Source of the DNA: Burkholderia ambifaria AMMD
GTDB lineage: Bacteria > Pseudomonadota > Gammaproteobacteria > Burkholderiales > Burkholderiaceae
DNA length: 64,000 nt
Direction: 5' to 3'
Assembly: GCF_000203915.1 (NCBI RefSeq)
Contig: NC_008391.1
Span: 1,736,001-1,800,000 of the forward strand
Made by a program: the position numbers and the translations under genes. The first letter of the stretch is position 1, and every line of letters starts with the position of its first letter. Positions 26,968 through 36,742 of this stretch are shown here, piece by piece. The notes beneath the pieces are model-generated. The model saw only the letters and a program-made list of their open reading frames with translations, was not told the origin of the DNA and did not search any database.

Positions 26968-29277
26968 GTGCATTGCTATTCGCTGGCGCGGCGGCCGATC
27001 TGTGCCGCGCTGTTCGGCGTGTTCGGCCTGTCCGCCGCCCCCGCTTACGCCGATTCCACCGCTAACGCCGCTGACGCCACTTATGTCGATTCGTCGTCGA
27101 AGGGCGCCAACCCGCCGTCTGCCGTCCTAGTCGCCGCATCCACGCGCGGCGATGCGGCGCTGCTCGACCCCGTCACCGTCACGGCCACCCGTACCGCCAC
27201 CGCCGCGAGCCGCACGGCCGCGTCCGTGTCGGTGATCACCGACGACGATCTCGAGGAACAGCAGGCCACCAACATCAAGGACGCGCTGCGCTACGAGCCG
27301 GGCGTCACGGTGCGCCGCACCGCGTATCGCCCCGGCAGCGCCGCACTCGGCGGCGGCCGCGACGGCGATTCGAGCATCAACATCCGCGGCCTCGAAGGCA
27401 ATCGCGTGCTGCTGATGGAAGACGGCATCCGCCTGCCGAACGCGTTCTCGTTCGGGCCGCTCGAAGCCGGGCGCGGCGACTACTCCGATGTCGACACGCT
27501 TAAGCGTATCGAGATCCTGCGCGGGCCGGCATCGGCGCTGTACGGCAGCGACGGGCTGACCGGCGCGGTGAACTTCATCACGAAGGATCCGCGCGACCTG
27601 CTGTCGATCTACGGCAAGCCCATCTACTTCTCGTTCCGGCCGAGCTACGACTCGGCCGATCGCAGCGTCGGCGCGACGGTGTCGGCCGCGGGCGGCAACG
27701 ACCGCGTGCAGGGGATGATCATCGCCGACGGCCGGCGCGGCCACGAAGTCGACACGCGCGGCAGCAACAATTCGGCGAGCACGCTGCGCACGACGTCGAA
27801 CCCGCAGGACGTCTATTCGGAATCGCTGCTCGGCAAATTCGTGCTGACGCCCACCGCGCGCGACACGATCAAGTTCACAGCCGAAACCGTGCAGCGGCGC
27901 GTGAGCACCGACGTGCTGTCCGCGATCAACCCGCCGACCACGCTCGGCCTCACGACGAACGACCGCCTCGAGCGCAACCGCTTCAGCGTCGACTACGACT
28001 TCCGCGACGATGCGTTGCGCTGGTTCCAGACCGCGCACGTGCAGTTCTACTACCAGGACGCGAAGCAGGATCAATACGCGTTCGAGACGCGCGGCAGGCA
28101 GCCTTCGCGCTCCCGCGACAACCAGTACCAGGAGCGCACGTTCGGCGGTTCCGCGTTCGCCGAAAGCGGCTTCTCGACCGGCCCGCTCGCGCACAAGCTG
28201 CTGTACGGCGTCGACGGCAGCCTGTCGCGCGTGACGAACCTGCGCGACGGCACGGTGCCGGGCGTCGGCGAGGCGTTCCCGAACAAGGCGTTTCCCGATA
28301 CCGACTACACGCTGTTCGGCGCGTTCGTGCAGGACCAGATCGGTTACGGCCGCCTGCTCGTCACGCCGGGGCTGCGCTTCGATACGTACCGGCTGAGCGC
28401 GTCGCAGAACGATCCGTTGTTCACCGGCACCGCGGTGTCGACGAGCGCGAACGAAGTGTCGCCACGCGTCGCGGTGCTCTACGAGATCACGCCCGCGCTG
28501 ATTCCGTATGCGCAATACGCGCACGGCTTCCGCGCGCCGACACCCGATCAAGTGAACAGCAGCTTCTCGAACCCGGTGTACGGCTACACGTCGATCGGCA
28601 ATCCGAACCTGAAGCCGGAGACCAGCGACACGTTCGAAGCGGGCCTGCGCGGCAAGGCCGGCACCGGCTACGGCGTCGTGCGCTACAGCGCGGCCGCGTT
28701 CACCGGCCGCTACCGCAACTTCATCTCGCGCACGACGATCTCGGGCAGCGGCCGGCCGGTCGACCCGTTCGTGTTCCAGTACGTGAACTTCGCCGACGCG
28801 CGCATCCACGGCTTCGAAGGCCGCGCCGAATGGGTGATGCCCAACGGCATCACGTTGAAGACGGCGATGGCGTTCACGAAGGGCTCGACGCAGAACAACG
28901 GCGCGGCCAGTCAGCCGCTCGATACGGTCACCCCGTTCTCGGCCGTGTTCGGCGTGCGCTACGAACCGGGCGAGCGCTGGTTCGTGCAGACCGACCTGCT
29001 GTTCCAGGCCGCGAAACGCGACAAGGACATCCCGGCAGATGCGTGCCCGGGAGCCAGAACGTCGTGCTTCGCGCCGCCGTCGTCGTTCGTCGTCGACCTG
29101 CGCGGCGGCTACCGCTTCAACAAGCACGTGAGCGCGACGATCGGCATTCGCAACCTGTTCGATCGCAAGTACTGGAACTGGTCGGACGTGCGCGGCATCG
29201 CGGCCGATTCGCAGGTGCTCGACGCGTACACGTCGTCCGGGCGCACCGTCGCCGTCAGCATGAAGGTGGATTTTTGA
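26968..29277 (+). CDS. hmuR: TonB-dependent hemin/hemoglobin receptor
   Basis: A 769-residue outer-membrane receptor. After the signal peptide (FGVFGLSAAPAYA) a TonB-box-like segment DPVTVTATRTATA is followed by the plug domain (VITDDDLEEQQATNIKDALRYEPGVTV, residues about 90-210) and a 22-strand barrel. The heme-receptor motifs YAHGFRAPTPDQVN (FRAP) and NPNLKPET (NPNL) are present, and the protein ends in F (SMKVDF). Start is GTG with GGGAG upstream. It is preceded by a Fur box and followed by hmuSTUV, so it imports heme iron. Burkholderia homologues are called HmuR, BhuR or HuvA. Confidence 0.92.
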   Translation: MHCYSLARRPICAALFGVFGLSAAPAYADSTANAADATYVDSSSKGANPPSAVLVAASTRGDAALLDPVTVTATRTATAASRTAASVSVITDDDLEEQQATNIKDALRYEPGVTVRRTAYRPGSAALGGGRDGDSSINIRGLEGNRVLLMEDGIRLPNAFSFGPLEAGRGDYSDVDTLKRIEILRGPASALYGSDGLTGAVNFITKDPRDLLSIYGKPIYFSFRPSYDSADRSVGATVSAAGGNDRVQGMIIADGRRGHEVDTRGSNNSASTLRTTSNPQDVYSESLLGKFVLTPTARDTIKFTAETVQRRVSTDVLSAINPPTTLGLTTNDRLERNRFSVDYDFRDDALRWFQTAHVQFYYQDAKQDQYAFETRGRQPSRSRDNQYQERTFGGSAFAESGFSTGPLAHKLLYGVDGSLSRVTNLRDGTVPGVGEAFPNKAFPDTDYTLFGAFVQDQIGYGRLLVTPGLRFDTYRLSASQNDPLFTGTAVSTSANEVSPRVAVLYEITPALIPYAQYAHGFRAPTPDQVNSSFSNPVYGYTSIGNPNLKPETSDTFEAGLRGKAGTGYGVVRYSAAAFTGRYRNFISRTTISGSGRPVDPFVFQYVNFADARIHGFEGRAEWVMPNGITLKTAMAFTKGSTQNNGAASQPLDTVTPFSAVFGVRYEPGERWFVQTDLLFQAAKRDKDIPADACPGARTSCFAPPSSFVVDLRGGYRFNKHVSATIGIRNLFDRKYWNWSDVRGIAADSQVLDAYTSSGRTVAVSMKVDF

Positions 29278-29326
29278 AGCGCGCCCCCGCGCGTTCCTGC
29301 CCAACCATTACTTGAAGGAGTCCGAC

Positions 29327-30418
29327 ATGATGCATTCCGCCCTTCCCGGTCAATCGGCCACGCCGGCCCGCGCGGTCGCCGCATTGCGCGACGCGTTCAT
29401 CAAGCTCAAGACCGAGCGCCAGCTGCGCAACCGCGACGTCGCACAGGCGCTCGGCATCAGCGAAGGCGAGGCGCTCGCCGCGTTCGTCGGCGAGCACGTG
29501 GTGCGGCTCGACGCGCGCTTTCCGGCAATGTTCGAGGAAATGCCGCGCCTCGGCCGCGTGATGGCGCTCACGCGCAACGACACGGCCGTCCACGAGAAGG
29601 ACGGCGAATATGCGCAGATGAGCCATGACGGCCCGGTCGGCCTCGCGCTCGGCGACATCGACCTGCGCATCTTCTACCGTCACTGGGCGTCGGCGTTCGC
29701 GGTGCACGACCAGACCGCGCACGGTCCGCTGAAGAGCCTGCAGTTCTTCGACGCGCAGGGTCATGCGATCCACAAGGTCTACCTGCGCGCGCACAGCGAT
29801 CACGCGGCGTATGACGCGTTCGTCGAACGCTGGCGCGCGGCGACTCAGGAGCCCGGGCTCGACGTCGTGCCCGCCGCGCCGAAAACGCCCGAGCGCGCCG
29901 ACACCGAGATCGACGTCGCGGGGTTTCGCGCGGCGTGGGACGCGATGACCGACACGCACCAGTTCTTCGGCATCACGCAGCGCTTCGGCGTGAGCCGCAT
30001 GCAGGCGCTGCGTCTCGCCGATCCGCACTACGCGTATCCGGTCGAAACGGCGCGCGCGCTGCGTCACATGCTCGAACGGGCCGCGCTGAGCGGTCAGCCG
30101 ATCATGGTGTTCGTCGGCAACGCGGGAATGATCCAGATCCACACGGGCCCCATCGCGAACGTGCGCGAGGTCGGCGCGTGGATCAACGTGCTCGACCCGA
30201 GCTTCAACCTGCACGTGCGCGAGCGGCTGATCGCCGCCGCCTGGGTCGTGAAGAAGCCGACGAGCGACGGCATCGTCACGTCGCTCGAACTGTTCGACCG
30301 GCAGGGTGACCACGTCGCGCTGCTGTTCGGCGAGCGCAAGCCCGGCAAGGTCGAACGCGACGACTGGCGCACGCTCGTCGCGACGCTGCCGTCGGCCGCA
30401 CACGGGGACGCGCGGTGA
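29327..30418 (+). CDS. hmuS: Hemin-degrading factor / cytoplasmic heme carrier
   Basis: A 363-residue cytoplasmic protein of the HemS/HmuS/ChuX family with two structurally repeated halves (LGRVMALTRNDTAVHEKDGEYA in the first; GNAGMIQIHTGPIANVREVGAWINVLDPSFNLHVRE in the second). These proteins bind imported heme and in some cases degrade it. AAGGAG lies 8 bases before ATG 29327. It overlaps hmuT by four bases (GTGA), showing translational coupling. Confidence 0.92.
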   Translation: MMHSALPGQSATPARAVAALRDAFIKLKTERQLRNRDVAQALGISEGEALAAFVGEHVVRLDARFPAMFEEMPRLGRVMALTRNDTAVHEKDGEYAQMSHDGPVGLALGDIDLRIFYRHWASAFAVHDQTAHGPLKSLQFFDAQGHAIHKVYLRAHSDHAAYDAFVERWRAATQEPGLDVVPAAPKTPERADTEIDVAGFRAAWDAMTDTHQFFGITQRFGVSRMQALRLADPHYAYPVETARALRHMLERAALSGQPIMVFVGNAGMIQIHTGPIANVREVGAWINVLDPSFNLHVRERLIAAAWVVKKPTSDGIVTSLELFDRQGDHVALLFGERKPGKVERDDWRTLVATLPSAAHGDAR

Positions 30419-31323
30419 GCGCGCGATCGTTCTCGCCGCGACGTCGCGTCGTGCTCGCGAGCGCGGTTGCCGGCGCGCTCGCGGGCGCGCTGCCCGGCCG
30501 CGCGCTGCCGCAGGCCGCGCAAAAGCGCGTCGTCGTGATCGGCGGCGCGCTCGCGGAAACCGCATTCGCGCTCGGCGGCGCCGACGCGCGCGGCTACCGG
30601 CTCGTCGGCGCCGACACGACCTGCACGTACCCGGACGCCGCGAAGCGCCTGCCGAAGGTCGGCTACCAGCGCGCGCTGTCGGCCGAGGGGCTGCTGTCGC
30701 TGCGCCCCGATCTCGTGCTCGCGTCGGCGGAAGCCGGCCCGCCCACCGCGATCGCGCAGGTGAAAAGCGCGGGCGTCGCGGTGACGACGTTCGACGAGCG
30801 CCACGACGTCGACTCGGTACGCGCGAAGATCACCGGCGTCGCGCGGGCGCTCGACGTGCGCGATGCGGGCAGCACGCTGCTGCAACGCTTCGATCGCGAG
30901 TGGCAGGCCGCGCGCAGTGCAGTCGCCGCGCGCGTGCCCGGCGGCGCGCAGCCGCCGCGCGTGCTGTTCGTGCTGAACCATACCGGCAACCAGGCGCTCG
31001 CGGCCGGCCAGCGCACGGCCGCCGACGCGATGATCCGCTACGCGGGCGCGCGCAATGCGATGCAGGGCTTCGATCACTACAAGCCGCTGACGAGCGAAGC
31101 GCTCGCCGCCGCCGCACCCGACATCCTGCTGATCTCCGACGAAGGGCTCGCGGCGGTCGGCGGCCGCGCCGCGCTGCTTGCCGCGCCCGGCTTCGGCGCG
31201 ACGCCGGCCGGCCGCGCGCAGCGCGTCGTGTCGCTCGATGCGCTGTTCCTGCTCGGCTTCGGCCCGCGCCTGCCGCTCGCCGTCACGACCCTGCACCGAC
31301 GCCTGTCGGATGCGCTTGCCTGA
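30415..31323 (+). CDS. hmuT: Heme ABC transporter periplasmic binding protein
   Basis: A 302-residue periplasmic heme-binding protein. The start is GTG overlapping the hmuS stop. A signal sequence with twin arginines (RRRVVLASAVAGALAGALPGRALP) precedes RVVVIGGALAETAFALGG, and the fold's central features GYQRALSAEGLLSLRPDLVLASAEAGPP and TGNQALAAGQRTAADAMIRYAGARNAM match the HmuT/ShuT family. It hands heme to the HmuU/HmuV permease. The RRR motif suggests possible Tat export, but Sec export is the family norm. Confidence 0.92.
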   Translation: MSARSFSPRRRVVLASAVAGALAGALPGRALPQAAQKRVVVIGGALAETAFALGGADARGYRLVGADTTCTYPDAAKRLPKVGYQRALSAEGLLSLRPDLVLASAEAGPPTAIAQVKSAGVAVTTFDERHDVDSVRAKITGVARALDVRDAGSTLLQRFDREWQAARSAVAARVPGGAQPPRVLFVLNHTGNQALAAGQRTAADAMIRYAGARNAMQGFDHYKPLTSEALAAAAPDILLISDEGLAAVGGRAALLAAPGFGATPAGRAQRVVSLDALFLLGFGPRLPLAVTTLHRRLSDALA

Positions 31324-31338
31324 TTCCGGATTGACCCG

Positions 31339-32436
31339 ATGTCCGTTCCTGCTTCGCCCTTCCACGCACCGTCGCACGCATCGTCCGCCTCACGCTCCGG
31401 CGCCGCGCGCGTCGGCACGTCGCGCCGCTTCGCGCCGTTCGCGCTGGCCGCGCTCGCTTGTCTCGTGTGCGCGATGTCTGTCGTCGCGCTGTGCGTCGGC
31501 GCATACCGCATTCCGCTCGCGGAAGCATGGGCCGCGCTGACCGGCGATCCGGCCGCGCAGCAGGCGCGCGCGGTGCTGTTCGACATCCGCGCGCCGCGTG
31601 TCGTGCTCGCGCTGCTGGTCGGCGGCGGCTTCGGTGCAGCCGGCGCCGCGATGCAGGCGCTGTTCCGCAATCCGCTCGCCGACCCGGGCCTCGTCGGCGT
31701 GTCGAGCGGCGCGGCACTCGGCGCGACGACGACGATCGTCCTCGGCCCCGCGCTGTTCGCCGCGCACGCGAGCGCCGCCGTGCTGCCCGTCGCGGCGTTC
31801 GCGGGCGCGCTTGCCGTCGCGGCGCTCGTCTACCGGCTCGCCGCGTCGCGCGGCCGGCTCGCGCTGCCGCTGCTGCTGCTCGCCGGCATCGCGATCAACG
31901 CGCTGGTCGGCGCGGCGATCGGGCTGCTCACGTTCGTCGCCGACGATGCGCAGTTGCGCTCGCTGACCTTCTGGAGCCTCGGCAGCCTCGGCGGCGCGCA
32001 ATGGTCCGCGCTGGCGGCCGTCGCGCCGTGCGTCGCGATCGGCTGCGTGCTGCTCGCGCGCGAACGCGATGCGCTGAATGCGCTGCAGCTGGGCGAAACC
32101 GAAGCGCTGCATCTCGGCGTGCCCGTGCAGCGGCTGAAACGGCGCGTGCTCGTCGCGGTCGCGCTCGCGGTCGGCGCACTCGTGTCGTGCGCGGGCATCA
32201 TCGGCTTCATCGGGCTCGTCGCGCCGCACTGCGTGCGCCTCGCGTGCGGCCCCGACCAGCGCGTCGTGCTGCCCGGCGCCGCGCTGCTCGGCGCATTGCT
32301 GACGCTCGCCGCCGATCTTGCCGCACGCACGATTGCCGCGCCCGCCGAAATTCCGCTCGGCGTGCTGACCGCGCTGCTCGGTGCGCCGTTCTTCCTCATG
32401 CTGCTGTGGAAGAACCGCGGTGCGCTCGGCGGGTAA
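31339..32436 (+). CDS. hmuU: Heme ABC transporter permease
   Basis: A 365-residue FecCD-family permease with about ten transmembrane helices. [42 protein letters not shown] is the family's most conserved region (here cited in part) and [16 protein letters not shown] is the second signature, containing the coupling helix. It starts 15 bases after hmuT and is followed 19 bases later by hmuV. It moves heme across the inner membrane. Confidence 0.93.
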   Translation: MSVPASPFHAPSHASSASRSGAARVGTSRRFAPFALAALACLVCAMSVVALCVGAYRIPLAEAWAALTGDPAAQQARAVLFDIRAPRVVLALLVGGGFGAAGAAMQALFRNPLADPGLVGVSSGAALGATTTIVLGPALFAAHASAAVLPVAAFAGALAVAALVYRLAASRGRLALPLLLLAGIAINALVGAAIGLLTFVADDAQLRSLTFWSLGSLGGAQWSALAAVAPCVAIGCVLLARERDALNALQLGETEALHLGVPVQRLKRRVLVAVALAVGALVSCAGIIGFIGLVAPHCVRLACGPDQRVVLPGAALLGALLTLAADLAARTIAAPAEIPLGVLTALLGAPFFLMLLWKNRGALGG

Positions 32437-32455
32437 TCCTTTCTTCACGACGATC

Positions 32456-33277
32456 ATGCTGACCGCCCACCACCTCGACGTCGCCCGCCGACACAACGTC
32501 ATTCTGCGCGACCTGTCGCTGTCGATCGAACCCGGCCGCGTGACCGCGCTGCTCGGCCGCAACGGCGCGGGCAAGAGCACGCTGCTGAAAACTTTCGCCG
32601 GCGAATTGACCGGCAGCGTCGCGCCGAACGGCGTGCGCGTGACCGGCGACATCACGCTGAACGGCGAACCGCTTGCGTGCATCGACGCGCGGCGTCTCGC
32701 GTGCCTGCGCGCGGTGCTGCCGCAGGCCGCGCAGCCGGCGTTTCCGTTCAGCGTCGATGAGATCGTGCTGCTCGGCCGGTATCCGCATGTGCGGCGGGGC
32801 GGCGCAACGTCGCACCGCGATCGCGACATCGCGTGGCAGGCGCTCGAACGCGCGGACGCCGATGCGCTCGTTGGTCGCGACGTCACGACCTTGTCCGGAG
32901 GCGAACTTGCCCGCGTGCAGTTCGCGCGCGTGCTCGCGCAGCTGTGGCCGGATGACGACGCAATGGAAGCCGGGCCGCGGTACCTGCTGCTTGACGAACC
33001 GACCGCTGCGCTCGATCTCGCGCATCAACACCGGCTGCTCGATACCGTGCGCGCCGTCGCGCGCGAATGGCGGCTCGGCGTGCTCGCAATCGTCCACGAT
33101 CCGAATCTCGCCGCGCGGCACGCGGATTCGATCGCACTGCTCGCCGACGGGACGATCGTCGCGCACGGCACGCCGCGCGACGTGATGACACCCGCCCATA
33201 TCGCGCAGTGCTACGGATTCGCGGTGAAGATGGTGGAAACCGGAGACGGTGCGCCACCCGTCATGGTGCCCGCATAG
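32456..33277 (+). CDS. hmuV: Heme ABC transporter ATP-binding protein
   Basis: A 273-residue ABC ATPase. Walker A is GRNGAGKST, the Q-loop lies in [13 protein letters not shown], the signature is LSGGELAR and Walker B is [12 protein letters not shown], followed by the switch His in IVHDPN. It powers heme import with HmuU. It is the last gene of the operon; there is no clear terminator before the next gene. Confidence 0.93.
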   Translation: MLTAHHLDVARRHNVILRDLSLSIEPGRVTALLGRNGAGKSTLLKTFAGELTGSVAPNGVRVTGDITLNGEPLACIDARRLACLRAVLPQAAQPAFPFSVDEIVLLGRYPHVRRGGATSHRDRDIAWQALERADADALVGRDVTTLSGGELARVQFARVLAQLWPDDDAMEAGPRYLLLDEPTAALDLAHQHRLLDTVRAVAREWRLGVLAIVHDPNLAARHADSIALLADGTIVAHGTPRDVMTPAHIAQCYGFAVKMVETGDGAPPVMVPA

Positions 33278-33374
33278 CGCACGCGCGGCCCGCATCGATG
33301 TCGCACCTTGCCGATAGGCACGCGTTTCACATCGCATCATTCGCGCTTCGCGCATCCCCTTCGAGGAGACTCAC

Positions 33375-33758
33375 ATGCCGCTTCCGATGACCCGCGTCAT
33401 CCTGTACGTCCGCGACGTCGCGTTGCTGAAGGCGTTCTATCAGCGGTATTTCGCGCTGCCCGTCATCGAGGAAATCGACGGCGAATGGGTGGTGCTCGAC
33501 GCGGGCGCCGTCGAACTGGCGCTGCATCTGGCCGGCCCGACGTTCCGCCGCGCGGCCGCTCCCGCGAACGCGAAATCCGACTCCAGCACCGTGAAGTTCG
33601 TCTTCCGGATCGACACTGATATCGACGCGCATCGCGACCGCCTCGCCCGCGACGACGTGACCGTGCGCGATCTCAAGCGCTACGACGGCTATCCGTACCG
33701 GATGTACGACGGCATCGATCCGGAAGGCAATATTTTTCAGGTGATGCAGCCGGAATGA
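33375..33758 (+). CDS. VOC superfamily (glyoxalase/bleomycin-resistance-like) protein
   Basis: A 127-residue single-domain VOC protein with the paired beta-alpha-beta-beta-beta modules (RVILYVRDVALLKAFYQRYF in the first, YPYRMYDGIDPEGNIFQVMQPE at the end). The C-terminal DPEGN.F motif is typical, with a metal-ligand-like Glu near the end. Substrate is unknown. It is preceded by GAGGAG and may be read through from hmuV 97 bases upstream. Confidence 0.8.
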   Translation: MPLPMTRVILYVRDVALLKAFYQRYFALPVIEEIDGEWVVLDAGAVELALHLAGPTFRRAAAPANAKSDSSTVKFVFRIDTDIDAHRDRLARDDVTVRDLKRYDGYPYRMYDGIDPEGNIFQVMQPE

Positions 33759-33789
33759 AGGCCGGAGCGGCGAAGTGGGAAGGCCGCGC

Positions 33790-34401
33790 TCAATGCCCGA
33801 CATCCGCCGCGCCGAACGTCCGCATCTTCCATCCGAGCCGCACGGCAAGCATCCGCATCGAAAATCCGGCCGCCAGCGCGACCACCGTCGCGAACCCGGC
33901 ATCGATGCCGAGATACTGCATCCCGACATACAGCGTCCCCGTGAAGAACGCGACGCTCGCATACAGCTCCTCGCGCAAAATCAACGGCATCTCGTTGCAC
34001 AGCAAATCGCGCAGCATCCCGCCGCACACGCCGGTGATCACGCCGGCCAGCACGATGATGATCGGCGCGGTGCCCGTCGATGCGCCGACGTCGCAGCCGA
34101 TGATCGTGAACGCCGCGAGGCCGATCGCATCGACGGTGACGAACAGCGCCTTCATGCGCGCGAAGTGCCGCGCGGCCCACGACGCGACGGTCGCCGCGGC
34201 GAGCGTGATCACGAGGTACTCGGGGCGCGCGATCCAGCCGAGCGGATAGTGGCCGAGCAGCACGTCGCGCACGGTGCCGCCGCCGAGCGCCGTCACCGCG
34301 CCGACGAGCGCGAGCCCGAAGCGGTCCATCCCGCGCCGCATTCCCATCAGCGCGCCCGACATCGCTTCGGCGACGATCGCAATCAGATAAAGCGTATGCA
34401 T
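33790..34401 (-). CDS. TRIC-type trimeric cation channel family protein (UPF0126/YadS-like)
   Basis: A 203-residue membrane protein with seven predicted transmembrane helices made of two repeated units. Each unit carries a glycine-rich kink motif: GGGTVRDVLLG around residue 41 and CGGMLRDLLCNEMP around 126. This is the bacterial TRIC/UPF0126 signature; characterised homologues form potassium-permeable trimeric channels. It starts 8 bases after the upstream penicillin-binding-protein gene, so the two are co-transcribed. Confidence 0.88.
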   Translation of the reverse strand: MHTLYLIAIVAEAMSGALMGMRRGMDRFGLALVGAVTALGGGTVRDVLLGHYPLGWIARPEYLVITLAAATVASWAARHFARMKALFVTVDAIGLAAFTIIGCDVGASTGTAPIIIVLAGVITGVCGGMLRDLLCNEMPLILREELYASVAFFTGTLYVGMQYLGIDAGFATVVALAAGFSMRMLAVRLGWKMRTFGAADVGH

Positions 34402-34409
34402 CGCGCGCC

Positions 34410-36527
34410 TCAGTCCTCGGTACGGAACAGGTCGAGCACGCGTTCGCGCTCGGCCGCATCGACGGCCGCGGGCATCGGCTCGTCGCGCTTGTCGTGTGCG
34501 TCCGTCGCATCGGATTCCGGCGCGGCGCCGCACGCGAAGCGGCTGCGGATGTACGGCGGCACGTCGGCGGTGCAGGTGCCGCGCGTGTATTCGGCGTACA
34601 CGAAATCGCCGTCGACGAGCGCGAGGTCCTGCGGCGGCGTTGCGTCGACCGGCGTGCGTCCGGCAACCGCCGTCTTCATGTAGTCGAGCCAGACCGGCAG
34701 CGCGAGCGTCGCGCCGGTCGCGCGCCCCATCGGCCGCGGGGGGTCGTAGCCGAGCCACGCGACCGCGACGATGCCCGACGAATAGCCCGCGAACCATACG
34801 TCCTTCGAGCCGTTCGACGTGCCGGTCTTGCCGGCCGCGTCGTCGCGGCGCAACGCGAGCGCGCCGCGCGCAGTGCCGGCCCGCACGACGTCGCGCAACA
34901 TGCTGTCCATCACGAACGCATTACGCGCCGACACGACGCGCGTGCCGTCCGGCGTCGGCGCGTCGTACAGCGCGCCGCCGTGACGCTGCTTCACCGACAG
35001 GATCAGCCGCGGCACCATCCGCCTCCCGCCGTTCGCGAACACGCCGTACGCGCTCGCGAGTTCGAGCGGCGTCACGGCGCCCGCGCCGAGCGCGAGCGGC
35101 AGCGACGCCGGATTGCGCTGCGCGTCAAAACCGAAGCCCACCGCGTGCTGCTGCACGTAGCGCGCGTCGGCGGCCTGCATCAGGTTGACCGCGACGAGGT
35201 TCTTCGAGCGCACGAGCCCACGCCGCACCGGGATGAAGCCCTCGTACCGGTTGCCGTAATTGCGCGGACGCCACGGCCGCGCGCCGGTTTCCGCATGCGT
35301 GAGCGTGCGCTGCGTATCGTCGACCAGCACGCCGGGGAAATAGCCCTTCTCCAGCGCCGCCGAATAGACGAACGGCTTGAAGCTCGAACCCGGCTGCCGA
35401 TACGCCTGCAATGCGTGGTCGAACACGTTGCCGTTGAAATCCGCGCCGCCGACGAGCGCCAGCATGTCGCCGGTGGCCGCATCGAGCGACACGAGCGCGC
35501 CCTCGAGCCCGTTGCGCGCATCGCGCTTCGCGCGTGGCTGCCGGCTCAGCGTGCGGTCGAGCGCGGCTTCGGCCGCGCGCTGGTCGCGCATCGTAATCGT
35601 CGTCGTCACGTCGAGGCCCAGCGTGTAGGCGTCGTCATGGAATCGCTCGACCATCATCCGACGCGCGCGCTCCGCGACGTACGGCGCCGCGATGATGCCG
35701 GGCGGCGGCGTGGTCGCGAGCGCGATCGGCGCGTCGACGGCCGCGCGATACGCCGCATCGTCGAGCTCGCCGAGCGCATGCATGCGGCCGAGCACGTAGT
35801 TGCGCCGCGCGGTCGCGCGTGCCGGGTTGACGACCGGATTGAACGCGGACGGCGCCTTCGGCAGCCCGGCGAGGACGGCCGCCTCGCCCGCGCTCAGCGC
35901 GTCGAGCGGCTTGCCGAAATAGACGTTCGCGGCCGCCGCGAAACCGTACGCGCGCTCGCCGAGATAGATCTGGTTCATGTACAGCTCGAGCAGCTTGTCC
36001 TTGCCGTATTGGCGCTCGAGCTTGATCGCCATCAGGATCTCGGCGAGCTTGCGGCTCAGCACCTTGTCGCGCGTCAGGTAGAAGTTGCGGGCGACCTGCA
36101 TCGTGATCGTGCTGCCGCCCTGCCCCGGCTGCCCCGTCACGAGGTTCGCGAACGTCGCGCGCGCGAGGCCGCCGACATCGATCGCGCCGTGCTGATAGAA
36201 CTTCGCGTCCTCGGCCGCGAGCAGCGCGTGCCGCATCAGCGGCGGAATGCGTTCGAGCGGCACGAACTCGCGGCGCTCGACGCCGTACTCGGCCAGCAGC
36301 TCGCCGTCACGCGAGAAAATCCGCAGCGGCAACGCGGGACGGTAGTCGGCCAGATGTTCGATGGACGGCAATTGCGTCCAGATGCGGTCGATCGTCCATG
36401 CGCCGATGCCCGCGCATGCGAGCGTCAGGCCGAGCAGCGCGCCTGCGAGGATCCGCCATGCACGGCGGCGCGGCGATGCAGGAGGCGGCGCCGGTGGCGG
36501 CGGAGGGTTGGCGGTGTGGTCGGTCAT
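34410..36527 (-). CDS. Class A penicillin-binding protein (PBP1A-type), bifunctional glycosyltransferase/transpeptidase
   Basis: A 705-residue peptidoglycan synthase. A proline-rich cytosolic tail and one transmembrane helix (residues about 25-45) anchor it. The GT51 domain shows the catalytic Glu106 in AAEDAKFYQHG and GGSTITMQ at 137-144. The transpeptidase domain has SSFK (Ser381, Lys384), SKN (441-443) and KTGTS (567-571). It is shorter than typical PBP1a, lacking the large OB insert, and resembles PbpC/PBP1-like second copies. ATG 36527 follows AAGGAG. Followed by a TRIC-channel gene. Confidence 0.91.
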   Translation of the reverse strand: MTDHTANPPPPPAPPPASPRRRAWRILAGALLGLTLACAGIGAWTIDRIWTQLPSIEHLADYRPALPLRIFSRDGELLAEYGVERREFVPLERIPPLMRHALLAAEDAKFYQHGAIDVGGLARATFANLVTGQPGQGGSTITMQVARNFYLTRDKVLSRKLAEILMAIKLERQYGKDKLLELYMNQIYLGERAYGFAAAANVYFGKPLDALSAGEAAVLAGLPKAPSAFNPVVNPARATARRNYVLGRMHALGELDDAAYRAAVDAPIALATTPPPGIIAAPYVAERARRMMVERFHDDAYTLGLDVTTTITMRDQRAAEAALDRTLSRQPRAKRDARNGLEGALVSLDAATGDMLALVGGADFNGNVFDHALQAYRQPGSSFKPFVYSAALEKGYFPGVLVDDTQRTLTHAETGARPWRPRNYGNRYEGFIPVRRGLVRSKNLVAVNLMQAADARYVQQHAVGFGFDAQRNPASLPLALGAGAVTPLELASAYGVFANGGRRMVPRLILSVKQRHGGALYDAPTPDGTRVVSARNAFVMDSMLRDVVRAGTARGALALRRDDAAGKTGTSNGSKDVWFAGYSSGIVAVAWLGYDPPRPMGRATGATLALPVWLDYMKTAVAGRTPVDATPPQDLALVDGDFVYAEYTRGTCTADVPPYIRSRFACGAAPESDATDAHDKRDEPMPAAVDAAERERVLDLFRTED

Positions 36528-36742
36528 GCGGGCTCCTTCTTCGATGCGGCGACCGCGGGCGCTCGAGTGGCGCCCATCGGTCACGGAAGGCGCGCATTGT
36601 CGAAGGGATGCCGGAATACCGGAACATTCTTTAGCCAAAGTTTGGCTGGCTAAATTTTATTCAGGAAAGGATGCGGATGGCCGGCGGCGGCACCGGTCGA
36701 ACCCCGCTGCGGATGAGCCGGTTCGCCTGTACCATCGTCCGC

